From Armatimonadota bacterium (GTDB lineage Bacteria; Armatimonadota; Fimbriimonadia; Fimbriimonadales; ATM1): a stretch of DNA of 42,230 bases. Every line of letters starts with the position of its first letter. Positions within the stretch are counted from its first letter, which is position 1. A program made the translations under genes and the position numbers. Where the stretch lies: assembly GCA_021324165.1 (NCBI GenBank), contig JAJPJR010000026.1, positions 1-42,230 of the forward strand. The letters run 5' to 3'. The notes beneath the pieces were generated by a model. That model was given only the letters and a program-made list of their open reading frames with translations. It had not been told where the DNA came from and searched no databases. Shown here one piece after another: positions 15,947 to 24,545 of the stretch.

Positions 15947-16725
15947 TGTTCGCCGACCTCGCCAATCACAGCATCTTCAGCAGCGAATGGTTTCACGATT
16001 TGGGCCGAAAGTTCTCTTGGGAGTTGTTCACTCCTTTGGGCCGGATCACCGTCACCGCAATTCTTACGCTCGGTTTGTATTCGCTTTTATATCGTGAAAA
16101 CAAGTTTTATCGGCTGGTGGAGCACATCTTCGTGGGATTGGCCGCTGGATATTCGGTGGTCGCAATTTGGCAGGAGGTTCTGTTCCCGCAATGGTGGGAG
16201 CCGATGACCGGGAAGCCGCCCACTCCCGTGCAGGGCATGATGCCGGGGCATTGGGCTTGGGGCGTGGTGCTTCCTTTGTGCATCGTGGCGTTTTTGGCCT
16301 TTTCCAAAAACCACAGTTGGATGGCGCGGATTCCGCTTGGCATTATTGTGGGCCTTTGGGCAGGGCAGCAGTTCGGTGCGTTTATGAACACCTATCTCCC
16401 ACAACTTACTTCCACGGCGCAAGGGATCATTCCGAACAAAATGGGCCTTTCCTCGATCTCCGATCCGCCCGGAACGATCTCAATCTCTTCGGCAATCAAC
16501 AAACTGATCCTGGTGGTTGGCTTTTTGCTCGTGCTGAGCTACTTCTTATACAGTTTCGAACAGAAGAACAAGCTTGTGAGACGCGCTGCGCAGGGCGGCC
16601 GGTGGATTTTGATGATCGGTTTCGGAGTGATCTTCGGAACAACCATGATGACGCGATTCGTTTTCTTCATCGAACGGATGCACTTTCTGCTGGTTGATTG
16701 GCTGCGCTTCCAGCCGCCTTCCTAA
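15943..16725 (+). CDS. Polytopic membrane protein, fifth membrane gene of the operon
   Basis: The 260-residue protein has seven or eight hydrophobic segments, among them ITVTAILTLGLYSLLY, WGVVLPLCIVAFLAF, LILVVGFLLVLSYFLY and WILMIGFGVIFGTTMM. Its ATG overlaps the preceding stop by 4 bp. I recognise no family, and there is no transport or enzyme motif. It lies directly before recO (3-bp gap), which probably is only a co-transcription effect. Confidence 0.65.
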   Translation: MMFADLANHSIFSSEWFHDLGRKFSWELFTPLGRITVTAILTLGLYSLLYRENKFYRLVEHIFVGLAAGYSVVAIWQEVLFPQWWEPMTGKPPTPVQGMMPGHWAWGVVLPLCIVAFLAFSKNHSWMARIPLGIIVGLWAGQQFGAFMNTYLPQLTSTAQGIIPNKMGLSSISDPPGTISISSAINKLILVVGFLLVLSYFLYSFEQKNKLVRRAAQGGRWILMIGFGVIFGTTMMTRFVFFIERMHFLLVDWLRFQPPS

Positions 16726-16728
16726 ACT

Positions 16729-17439
16729 GTGTCAACGGTTACGGTTGATGCCGTTGTGCTTCGACGCTGGGATTGGGGCGAATCCGACCGCCGCCTTTCT
16801 CTTCTCAGCCGCGAACGCGGGAAGTTCTTGTGCATTGCCAGGGGAGCTCGCAAACCCAAATCATCTCTTGCGGGAGCAACCGAACCGCTTGCAGCAGGCA
16901 CGTTCGAGATCGCTTTCGGCAGACGCACGAACTACGTAACCCAAGCGCTGCCAAAACACCTGTTCAAACAGATTCGCGCCGACTTCACGCGCCTGAATTG
17001 CGCGCTCGCGTGGGCAGAACTGTTGGATGCCGCGCACGGTTTGGAAACACCATCTTCCGGCGCGTTCAACCTTTGCCTGTTGGGGCTCGCCGGAATCGAA
17101 ACGTCGCGTACGCCTCTCGGCGCGCTTGCGTGGGCCGAACTCAAACTGCTTGGTCAGCTTGGCTATGCGCCGGACTTTTCGGGCAGCAAACGGGGCAGGA
17201 ACTTTGTGAGTGCGGCGGCAGGCGGCGTTGTGAGTTCCAGCCAACTCGGTGACTTTTTCGACGCCCAGCCATGCAGTTGGGAAGTTTTGGTTTCGCTTGA
17301 CAAACTTCAATCGCTGCACGAGCCGCCCGCGTTCATCAAAAAGTCCGAGGATGTTTTGAGTGCGCTGCTGCCGTTTTGGCTGCACGTTTTGGGGCACGAT
17401 CTGCCCGCGCACAAATCGCTTTTCAAAAACGGCTCCTAA
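16729..17439 (+). CDS. recO: DNA repair protein RecO
   Basis: The GTG start gives 236 residues. The N-terminus is the RecO OB-fold (VTVDAVVLRRWDWGESDRRLSLLSRERGKFLCIARGARKPKSSLAGATEPL), followed by a helical domain. RecO helps RecR load RecA onto SSB-coated single-stranded DNA. The four-cysteine zinc site found in many RecO proteins is absent: no cysteine motif lies in the region around GRNFVSAAAGG. It starts 3 bp after the last membrane gene and its stop overlaps that of the convergent tgt by 4 bp. Confidence 0.85.
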   Translation: MSTVTVDAVVLRRWDWGESDRRLSLLSRERGKFLCIARGARKPKSSLAGATEPLAAGTFEIAFGRRTNYVTQALPKHLFKQIRADFTRLNCALAWAELLDAAHGLETPSSGAFNLCLLGLAGIETSRTPLGALAWAELKLLGQLGYAPDFSGSKRGRNFVSAAAGGVVSSSQLGDFFDAQPCSWEVLVSLDKLQSLHEPPAFIKKSEDVLSALLPFWLHVLGHDLPAHKSLFKNGS

Positions 17440-18524
17440 GCGTTGGCATAGCGCTCTTCCAGGGCGGGCCAGCTGTCATCTACAATCGCCTGCCGAATCT
17501 CGCGCATCAGCCTGTGATAAAAAGCAAGGTTGTGAATCGTCGCAAGGCGCGGCCCCAAAGGTTCGCCCGATTTGAACAGATGCCGAATGTAAGCGGCGGT
17601 GTATCTGCTCGTAACATCAAAAACGGATCGTTCGTCGAACGGCCCGTCATGTGTCTTCCATTTTTCATTCAAGATGTTCACGACGCCGTTCAATGTGTAT
17701 ACGCAGTTGTGCCTTGCCATCCGCGTCGGCAGCACACAATCGAACAGATCGCAGCCGTGCTTCACGGCATGAACAATATCTTTGGGTGTGCCAACTCCCA
17801 TCAAATACCGGGGTTGGTTTTCTGGCAGTTTCGGCGCGCAGAACTCCACAACCGGATGCTGCGACTCTTTCGGTTCGCCCACGCTTACGCCTCCGATTGC
17901 GAACCCATCGAACGGCAGGTGTGATATGAAGCCGATTGACTGTTCTCGAAGTTCTTCGCTCGTTCCGCCTTGAACAATTCCAAAAAGAATCTGATCGGAA
18001 TGTTTTGCCGCAAGAGATCGCTCGGCCCATGCGTGCGTCAGCTCCATCGCTTCGAGCATCTCATTTTGCGTGCAGGGAAGCGCCGGGCACACGTCCAGCG
18101 CCATCGAGATGTCCACACCCAACGCCCGCTGCGCTTCGACGGCTTTTTCGGGAGAAAGTTCCAGAACAGTTCCGTCAATGTGAGATTTGAAGCGCACTTT
18201 GTCGGGCAGAATCTTTCTTGCGAGCGCAAGGCTCATCACCTGGTAGCCGCCGCTGTCGGTAAGAATCGGACGGCTCCATCCCATAAACTTGTGAAGCCCG
18301 CCAATCTTCGAAATCGTTTCGATTCCTGGACGCAGAATCAGATGATACGTGTTCGAAAGAATCATCTGAAAGCCGATGCGCTCTAAATCTTCGGCGCCTG
18401 TCGTTTTTACGGCAGCCTGCGTTCCCACCGGCATAAATGCAGGCGTCTGCACCTCACCGTGGGGAAGTTTCAATATGCCTGCACGCGCTGAGCAGCCCGA
18501 GGCTTTGTGATGGATTTCAAACAC
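17436..18524 (-). CDS. tgt: tRNA-guanine transglycosylase lacking the zinc cysteines
   Basis: The 362-residue protein (GTG start) is a full-length bacterial Tgt, which exchanges guanine-34 for preQ1 in queuosine tRNAs. Substrate-binding features are present: D90 in LTDSGGYQV, SHIDGT, D144, GIVQGG at 182-187 and the nucleophile D262 in LFDCVLPTR. The normal C-x-C-x2-C zinc cluster is absent: aligned with E. coli ECDCYTC the protein reads RSVFDVT, so the three cysteines are S300, F302 and T305, while the fourth ligand H331 in TIHNLAFY remains. The surrounding sequence is well preserved, so it is not a frameshift. It lies 15 bp after the PDZ gene, in the same transcription unit. Confidence 0.92.
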   Translation of the reverse strand: MFEIHHKASGCSARAGILKLPHGEVQTPAFMPVGTQAAVKTTGAEDLERIGFQMILSNTYHLILRPGIETISKIGGLHKFMGWSRPILTDSGGYQVMSLALARKILPDKVRFKSHIDGTVLELSPEKAVEAQRALGVDISMALDVCPALPCTQNEMLEAMELTHAWAERSLAAKHSDQILFGIVQGGTSEELREQSIGFISHLPFDGFAIGGVSVGEPKESQHPVVEFCAPKLPENQPRYLMGVGTPKDIVHAVKHGCDLFDCVLPTRMARHNCVYTLNGVVNILNEKWKTHDGPFDERSVFDVTSRYTAAYIRHLFKSGEPLGPRLATIHNLAFYHRLMREIRQAIVDDSWPALEERYANA

Positions 18525-18539
18525 GCAGGAAAGTATCGC

Positions 18540-19580
18540 TCAAATCGGTTCGGGAAAGATTTTCAAGGTGAGGTCTTTGCCGTTGCGCGAGACTTTGAGC
18601 GTCGCCTGCACATAAGGCAGCGCAGCCGTAAGAACTTCGCTGAAATCTTCCACTCCGTCAATCTTGCGTCCGTTCCACTCCAAAATTCTGTCTCCGGGCT
18701 GAAGTCCCGCACGTGCGGCTGGAGACCCTTCGCTCACGCCATCGAGCAGCATTCCCGGGCCCGAATCGTTGTAATTGGGCATCGTTCCGAGGCGCACTCT
18801 TCGGCCGCTGGTGGGATCGCCGCCGCCGATCGCCGCGGCGGGCATCGCGCGCTGTTTCCCGTTGCTCAGCAGCGTGCGATTGCGTTCGGTCTCTTTCAAA
18901 AGTTGAAGCGCATACTCAGCCGCCATAGCCGCACCTTCGGCCGTCGGCTTCGATGTTTCGGGCGAATCGAGATACAAACTCGGATATCCGGCTGCAACCG
19001 CGCCCGAACCTATCTGAGTTGATGGGATCGCATCCACTTTGGAAATCTTCAACGGCGATTTTACAAGAGCCAACACTGCGCTCCAATCCGGCGAGCTGCC
19101 CACGCCAGCAATCTGAACCTGTTTGGAATCGCCCGCTGATCCAAAGTTTAGAGTGAAATCAATGCCAGAAGGAAGAATTGTCGGTTCTTTCGCCCAACTG
19201 TCAGCGCCCTGCGCGCCATCGAATAACGCAATCAGCACCGTGCGCTTGCTCTTCTGCGTTTGTGAAACGATCCGTGCAAACTCCAGCAGGCCGGCAATCG
19301 AATACGCATCTTTTGCCGCGCGATTCGCCGCAACAACTACGAACTGACCGCTCAGGCCGGCGTCTTCGCCAAACATCACGCCGATGACGTTCGACTTTTG
19401 TGCATAACTGCCCATTTCACCCGCCGGAAGAAAACCGTAGGATTTGAGGCGGTTCGCCGCCAACTCCGCGACGGCCTCGGGCGTCTTCAGCGCAGCGATC
19501 TCATCCGCAGCCTTTGCGATGTTCTGCGCAGAAACGGTCTGAAAAATGTCGAAAACAAAAAACAGATTCAACCCGATCAT
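18540..19580 (-). CDS. M28-like domain plus PDZ protein, probably catalytically inactive
   Basis: From the ATG at 19580 (AAGGAG 6 nt upstream) the product has 346 residues: an N-terminal hydrophobic leader (1-17), an M28-peptidase-like domain (about 20-240) and a PDZ domain at 262-345 (GMLLDGVSEGSPAARAGLQPG, DRILEWNGRKID). In M28 enzymes a His-x-Asp and a GANDN-like motif bind zinc; here the matching segment is VVVAANRAAKDAYSIAGLLEF, without the His. It thus looks like a binding rather than hydrolytic domain. The start is 3 bp after the stop of the PD40 gene (TAAACATG), so the two are co-transcribed. Some larger homologues carry both domain types in one chain (recollection). Confidence 0.75.
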   Translation of the reverse strand: MIGLNLFFVFDIFQTVSAQNIAKAADEIAALKTPEAVAELAANRLKSYGFLPAGEMGSYAQKSNVIGVMFGEDAGLSGQFVVVAANRAAKDAYSIAGLLEFARIVSQTQKSKRTVLIALFDGAQGADSWAKEPTILPSGIDFTLNFGSAGDSKQVQIAGVGSSPDWSAVLALVKSPLKISKVDAIPSTQIGSGAVAAGYPSLYLDSPETSKPTAEGAAMAAEYALQLLKETERNRTLLSNGKQRAMPAAAIGGGDPTSGRRVRLGTMPNYNDSGPGMLLDGVSEGSPAARAGLQPGDRILEWNGRKIDGVEDFSEVLTAALPYVQATLKVSRNGKDLTLKIFPEPI

Positions 19581-19582
19581 GT

Positions 19583-20611
19583 TTACTCCTTCCAGTCTGC
19601 CACAAAGATGTTGGTTTCGTGCGGCTGTCTGCCGTTCCGGTTCGATGCCCACACCAGTTTTTTGCCGTCGCGGGTGATCATCGGGAAGCCGTCGAATTCG
19701 GGTGTAAAGGTGATTCGTGTCAGCCCCTTGCCGTCAACACCAATCATCCATAGGTCAAATTCGCGCCCTTTCGGGTCACCATAATTGCTCGAGAAAATGA
19801 TCCGCTTGCCATCGGGAAGCAGAAACGGTGCAAACGAAGCGGCGCCAAGATGCGTAATCTGGCGTTTGCCCGATCCGTCGGCGTTCATTAACCAGATCTC
19901 CAGTTTTGTGGGCCGAACAAGGTTCATCGCAAGCAGCGAGGCATAATCCTGCCGCTCCTGCTCGGTTTCCAATGCATCTCTGCGATACACAATCTTTTTG
20001 CCGTCCCAACTGATGAAAGGGCCTCCGTCATATCCAACCTCACGGGTCAGCCTTTTCAAATTCGAACCATCGAGATTCGCTCGATAGATTTCGAGGTCGC
20101 CGTCGCGCGTGCTGGTGAACACCAAAAACTTTCCGTTTGGAGCAACGGTCGTTTCGGCGGCGTAGCCTTTTCCAAAATCGAGCATTTTTCTTTCACCGGT
20201 GCTCAAATCCTGAATGAACTGGTGATAGTTAGGGTTCACCATCCAAACGTATCCGTGCGACATGTCGGGCTTCGGCGCGGGGCCCGGGTCGGCCCAATCG
20301 GTCGAAGAATAAATCACGCGCCGATCGCCTTTCAAAAAATATCCGCACGTACAACGGCCCTTGCCTGTCGAAATCAGCCTTTTGTTCGAGCCGTCCGCAT
20401 TCATGATGAGAATCTGCTCGTCGGGCCAATCGGGCTGCGTGCTTTGGTAAATCAACTTGGTGCCCGCCTCGTTCCAATACGCTTCTGCGTTTTGGCCGCC
20501 AAACGTCAGTTGACGAATGTTCGCAAGATGCGTCTCTTTGGGGTTTTTAAGCAGGTCGTCGTTGGGCGCTCCAATCATCTGCTGCGCCGCAAAATAAGCC
20601 GTAATCAGCAT
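19583..20611 (-). CDS. PD40/TolB-like beta-propeller protein
   Basis: The product (342 residues from ATG 20611) consists of repeated WD40-like PD40 units: LIMNADGSNKRLIST, FVFTSTRDGDLEIYRANLDGSNLKRLT-type stretches, IWLMNADGSGKRQITHL and LWMIGVDGKGLTRITFT. The family, which includes TolB, forms a six-bladed propeller for protein or ligand binding. The start is uncertain: no clear Shine-Dalgarno lies before 20611 and the frame stays open to 20860, overlapping the 5' part of the divergent trpD. The short start (MLITAYFAAQQMIG) is not a normal signal peptide, so an alternative upstream start is possible. It heads the unit with the M28/PDZ protein and tgt. Confidence 0.8.
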   Translation of the reverse strand: MLITAYFAAQQMIGAPNDDLLKNPKETHLANIRQLTFGGQNAEAYWNEAGTKLIYQSTQPDWPDEQILIMNADGSNKRLISTGKGRCTCGYFLKGDRRVIYSSTDWADPGPAPKPDMSHGYVWMVNPNYHQFIQDLSTGERKMLDFGKGYAAETTVAPNGKFLVFTSTRDGDLEIYRANLDGSNLKRLTREVGYDGGPFISWDGKKIVYRRDALETEQERQDYASLLAMNLVRPTKLEIWLMNADGSGKRQITHLGAASFAPFLLPDGKRIIFSSNYGDPKGREFDLWMIGVDGKGLTRITFTPEFDGFPMITRDGKKLVWASNRNGRQPHETNIFVADWKE

Positions 20612-20720
20612 ATGGGTTTGTTCTACCTGATCGTTTTCGGCCTTCCTGGGCAGCGCCGGTTTTTTCGTTAGGCGCGCAAAATATTCGTTATCGTGGCGCT
20701 CCGAGTCATAATTCTGCGGA

Positions 20721-21743
20721 ATGGACGTGCAGCATGCTCTCGCCGCGCTCATCGCCCGCAAAAGCCTTTCGCAAACGCAGGCCGCGTCGCTGATGGCAAA
20801 AATAATGGAGGGGGAAGTTTCGCCCGCACAAATCGGAGCGATTCTTGCCGCCCTGCGCATGAAAGGCGAGACGGCGGCGGAACTCGCAGGATTTGCAAAC
20901 CAGATGCGGACAGGTGCAATGCGCGTGCACGCCCAATCTCAAAACATTGTGGATACATGCGGCACCGGCGGCGATTCCATCAAAACGTTCAACATCAGCA
21001 CGGCAGCCGCGATCATCGCCAGCGCCGCTGGAGTCACAATCGCAAAGCATGGAAACCGCGCCGTAACCAGCAAATGTGGGAGCGCCGACGTGCTCGAAGC
21101 GCTCGGAGTGCGGCTGTCGCAATCGCCTGAACAAGCCGCCGCGATGCTCGACAAAATCGGAATCGCGTTTCTTTTTGCTCCTGGTTATCATCCGGCAATG
21201 AAACACGCTGCCGCACCGCGCAAAGAACTCGGCTTTCGCACAGTTTTCAACCTCGTGGGTCCGCTCACAAATCCTGCAGGAGCAAAACGGCAGCTTGTCG
21301 GTGTCAACTCTCTTCAGCACGTGCGCAAAATCGCCCGCACATTGAAGCGCCTGCGCGCCGAACGCGCGGTGGTTGCTCACGGTCTGATCGGCCTCGATGA
21401 AATCTCCCCGATCGGCGCAACCAAAATCGCTGTCGTGGACGGCGGAAACATTCAAGAGCTCGAAATCCACGCGGTCCAATTCAACATCGCCGAACCGACC
21501 CTTGAAGAAATCGCAGCCGGCGAAACCGTTGAACAAAACGCACGCAAGCTGCTGCGATCCATCAGCGAACCCGAATCGCCCGAAGCGCGAGCCGCAATTC
21601 CAAGCGCAAGCGCCGCCATTTGGCTCAGCGGCCAAGCGGCAACCGTTTTTGAAGGCGCAGAAGCGGCCAAAAACGCGATCGCCAGCGGGAAAGCCAAGCG
21701 GCAACTCGAACGCCTGATCGAAATGAGCGGAGGCGGGACGTGA
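20721..21743 (+). CDS. trpD: Anthranilate phosphoribosyltransferase
   Basis: This 340-residue enzyme transfers phosphoribosyl from PRPP to anthranilate. Its PRPP-binding loop CGTGGDS (residues 80-86) is complete, followed by NISTAAAIIASAAG and KHGNRAVTSKCGSADVLEALG, all characteristic. It opens a trpD-trpC-trpF run and its stop overlaps the start of trpC by 4 bp. A CATAAT lies 8 nt upstream of the ATG and no Shine-Dalgarno is evident, so this too may be a nearly leaderless start. trpE, trpG, trpB and trpA are not in the window. Confidence 0.96.
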   Translation: MDVQHALAALIARKSLSQTQAASLMAKIMEGEVSPAQIGAILAALRMKGETAAELAGFANQMRTGAMRVHAQSQNIVDTCGTGGDSIKTFNISTAAAIIASAAGVTIAKHGNRAVTSKCGSADVLEALGVRLSQSPEQAAAMLDKIGIAFLFAPGYHPAMKHAAAPRKELGFRTVFNLVGPLTNPAGAKRQLVGVNSLQHVRKIARTLKRLRAERAVVAHGLIGLDEISPIGATKIAVVDGGNIQELEIHAVQFNIAEPTLEEIAAGETVEQNARKLLRSISEPESPEARAAIPSASAAIWLSGQAATVFEGAEAAKNAIASGKAKRQLERLIEMSGGGT

Positions 21744-22531
21744 GCATTTTGGGCCGGATTCTTGAACGCAAGCGCGAAGAGATTGAAGAAGCGAAGCGCC
21801 GCCGCTCCACCGCTGATTTGGAGCGCGAGATCGCTGCGTCGCCGCTTGCATCAAAAGGTTTCCGACGCGCCCTGGAAACATCGCCAAATGTTCCCGCCCT
21901 GATTGCCGAAGTGAAAAAAGCGAGCCCAAGCCGCGGCCAAATTCTGCACAGTTTTGATCCGGTTGCAATCGCCCAAGCGTATGTCGAAGGCGGGGCCGAC
22001 TGCGTCAGCGTTCTTACGGATCGCGATTTCTTTCAAGGTTCACCGGACGATTTTTCGGCCGTCAGAAACGCAATCGAGCTGTCCATGATTCGGAAAGATT
22101 TCATCATTGATGAATATCAGATTCTTGAAACAAAACTGATGGCCGCCGACTGCGTGCTGCTCATCGTCCGCGCGCTCGAGTGCGACCGCCATAAACTGCG
22201 CGACCTGCTTTGCGCAGTGCGTGAATGCGATTTGGACTGTTTGGTAGAAACCCACGACGAAAAAGAGATGGAATGTGCAATCGCCTGCGGGGCCGACCTG
22301 ATCGGCATCAACAACCGAAATCTCGACGACTTCGAGGTAGATTTGACGACGACCGCCCGATTGAGTAAAATCGCACCTAAAGAAGCGATCCTTGTGAGCG
22401 AGAGCGGAATTCAGAGCCGAGAGGACGCCGCGCTGCTAAGCTCGTGGGGGGCGCGCGCGATTTTGGTTGGTGAATCCCTCGAAACTCAGCCGGATATCGC
22501 TGCCGCGGTGCAAAAACTCATCAACCGATGA
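21740..22531 (+). CDS. trpC: Indole-3-glycerol-phosphate synthase
   Basis: The 263-residue TIM-barrel enzyme converts CdRP to indole-3-glycerol phosphate. The diagnostic PALIAEVKKASPSRG motif is present at 52-66, with ILVSESGIQSREDA and GARAILVGESL near the C-terminus. The length is normal. GTG start overlaps the trpD stop; its stop overlaps the trpF ATG, so the three trp genes are translationally coupled. Confidence 0.96.
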   Translation: MSILGRILERKREEIEEAKRRRSTADLEREIAASPLASKGFRRALETSPNVPALIAEVKKASPSRGQILHSFDPVAIAQAYVEGGADCVSVLTDRDFFQGSPDDFSAVRNAIELSMIRKDFIIDEYQILETKLMAADCVLLIVRALECDRHKLRDLLCAVRECDLDCLVETHDEKEMECAIACGADLIGINNRNLDDFEVDLTTTARLSKIAPKEAILVSESGIQSREDAALLSSWGARAILVGESLETQPDIAAAVQKLINR

Positions 22532-23121
22532 CCAGAATCAAGATTTGTGGAATTCGATCCTACGATCATGCGCTGATGTGCGCCGATTGCGGAGCGCACG
22601 CGATCGGTTTTGTGTTCGATGAAAACAGTCCGCGCTGCGTTCTGGGCGATTCTGCCCTCATCGAACGTTGTGCAAAGATTCCGTTTCTTTCGAAGGTCGC
22701 TGTGTTCGGACGGATTCCAACACCAATTCCATCCGAAGCATCTTTTTGTGATGCGATTCAGTGGGTGGAAGGAGAACCGACAGGCGGCTTCACACCGAGA
22801 ATCCACGCAATCAGAATCACGCCGACAACTGTGCCTTCACCGCATCCCAACGCCGATGCCATTCTGCTCGATGCGCTCCATGCCGAAAAAATGGGCGGCA
22901 CGGGAATGCCGATTGATTGGAACCTTGCGGCGGAAATCGTTCGCACCCAATCCCGACCTGTCATTCTGGCAGGAGGGCTCACGCCAAACAACGTCGCCGA
23001 AGCGGTCGCCATAGTCAAACCGTTCGGTGTTGATGTCAGCAGCGGTGTTGAATCTCAGCCAGGTCAAAAAGATTCTAAACTCATCGAAGCGTTTTGCAAG
23101 GCGGTGCTCGCGCACTCATGA
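22528..23121 (+). CDS. trpF: Phosphoribosylanthranilate isomerase
   Basis: At 197 residues this is a normal-length TrpF. It starts with TRIKICGIRS, the catalytic Cys motif; it retains AIGFVFDENSPR, GGTGMPIDWN (phosphate loop) and VILAGGLTPNNVAEAV and GVDVSSGVE. It isomerises PRA to CdRP, the step between trpD and trpC products. Its ATG overlaps the trpC stop and its own stop overlaps the biotin carboxylase start (ATGA). Confidence 0.95.
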   Translation: MTRIKICGIRSYDHALMCADCGAHAIGFVFDENSPRCVLGDSALIERCAKIPFLSKVAVFGRIPTPIPSEASFCDAIQWVEGEPTGGFTPRIHAIRITPTTVPSPHPNADAILLDALHAEKMGGTGMPIDWNLAAEIVRTQSRPVILAGGLTPNNVAEAVAIVKPFGVDVSSGVESQPGQKDSKLIEAFCKAVLAHS

Positions 23122-24545
23122 AACATCTGCCGAAAACGCTGCTCGTGGCAAACCGCGCCGAAATCGCATGCCGCGTTTTCAAAACCTGCCGCAAAATGAA
23201 CATCCGCACCCTTGCGGTCTACACCCCATCGGACATTGGATGTTCAAGGCACATGTTGGAAGCCGATGACGCCATCGAGATCTCCAACTATCTTTCGATA
23301 AACGAAATTGTAGATGCGGCCAAACGCACCAATGCGCAGGCAGTGCATCCGGGCTACGGATTTCTGTCCGAAAATCCGCAGTTCGCGGATCGGTGCAATG
23401 CAGAAGGGTTGGTTTTTATCGGACCATCGGGGGATTCGATGCGGGCAATCGGAGACAAATCCCGCGCAAGACAAACCGCAGACGCCGTCGGAGTGCCGAT
23501 CACATCCGGCCTCGGACCTTTTACGAACGTTGCGCAGGTTGTGCAGGCGGTGAAACAGATCGGACTGCCCGTTATGCTGAAAGCGGCCGCGGGCGGCGGC
23601 GGAAAAGGGATGAAACTCATCCAATCGTTCGAGAACATCGAAGATGTGGCCGAAGCGGCGCAGCGTGAAACGGCCTCCGCATTTGGCGATGATCGTCTGA
23701 TCGTGGAGCAGTATCTGAACCCGGTTCGGCACATCGAAGTTCAGCTCATGGCTGACGGCGAAAAGGCGATTGCGCTCGGCGAACGTGAATGCAGCCTGCA
23801 GCGGCGGCATCAAAAGCTGATCGAAGAGTCTCCCAGCATGGCGGTTTCAAACGAAACGCGCGAAAAACTGTTCGACTCCGCCCGCAGAATCGCCGAATCC
23901 GTTGGCTATAAGGGTGCGGGCACGTGTGAATTCCTTGTGACGTCCGACGAGCGGTTTTATTTTCTTGAAGTCAACGCTCGGCTGCAAGTGGAACATCCCG
24001 TTACCGAACTGTGCACGGGTCTCGATCTTGTTCAGATGCAGATCGAAACGGCATTCGGAAAACCTTTGCCGGCGCAAAACGCAGTCAACCGTACCGGATT
24101 CGCCATCGAAGCGCGGCTTTGCGCAGAAGATCCTTGGCACGGCTTTCTTCCCAGCGCAGGGCGCATTTTGTTCAAGCGGTTTTCGAACGAAGTGCGCGTT
24201 GACGAAGGAGTAGATTCAGCTGTAAGCCCTCACTACGATTCTTTGATCGCAAAAATGATCGCCTACGATTCCACCAGCCGCGAAGCGGCGCGGTTGAAGC
24301 TGATTCGCGCCCTGGAAGATTCCGCTGTCATCGGAGTGGCCACCAATCAAGAGTATCTGATCAAACTTCTGCAAAGCGTGGAGTTTCAAAAACACGAAAC
24401 CTACACAACCACGGTGGATGCATTTCAGACAGCTCCCGACCCGCCTTCGGAAACTGCGCTGCGCGCCGCCGCGCTGATCATGCGCGGCCCAACCAAGCCA
24501 AGCAATGCGGTGTTCGAGGCGTTGGGAACTTGGAGGCTTGCATGA
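23118..24545 (+). CDS. Biotin carboxylase subunit of an acyl-CoA or acetyl-CoA carboxylase
   Basis: The 475-residue protein is a full biotin carboxylase (ATP-grasp), which carboxylates biotin on a carrier with bicarbonate and ATP. It has VANRAEIACRVFKTCR at the start, AGCAAGGGGKGM-type glycine loop (MLKAAAGGGGKGMK), EVQLMADG, ERECSLQRRHQKLIEE and EVNARLQVEHPVTEL. The ATG at 23118 overlaps the trpF stop. The next gene is its biotin carrier and starts by a 4-bp overlap. The pair resembles a split alpha subunit of methylcrotonyl- or propionyl-CoA carboxylase as much as AccC; no carboxyltransferase gene is present nearby, so the acyl-CoA substrate is open. Confidence 0.9.
   Translation: MKHLPKTLLVANRAEIACRVFKTCRKMNIRTLAVYTPSDIGCSRHMLEADDAIEISNYLSINEIVDAAKRTNAQAVHPGYGFLSENPQFADRCNAEGLVFIGPSGDSMRAIGDKSRARQTADAVGVPITSGLGPFTNVAQVVQAVKQIGLPVMLKAAAGGGGKGMKLIQSFENIEDVAEAAQRETASAFGDDRLIVEQYLNPVRHIEVQLMADGEKAIALGERECSLQRRHQKLIEESPSMAVSNETREKLFDSARRIAESVGYKGAGTCEFLVTSDERFYFLEVNARLQVEHPVTELCTGLDLVQMQIETAFGKPLPAQNAVNRTGFAIEARLCAEDPWHGFLPSAGRILFKRFSNEVRVDEGVDSAVSPHYDSLIAKMIAYDSTSREAARLKLIRALEDSAVIGVATNQEYLIKLLQSVEFQKHETYTTTVDAFQTAPDPPSETALRAAALIMRGPTKPSNAVFEALGTWRLA

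Noticed and set aside
20706-21968. 420-residue open frame on the minus strand
   Set aside because: It lies opposite trpD and the start of trpC, which are certain; its product has no recognisable domain and an arginine/cysteine/phenylalanine-rich shadow composition.
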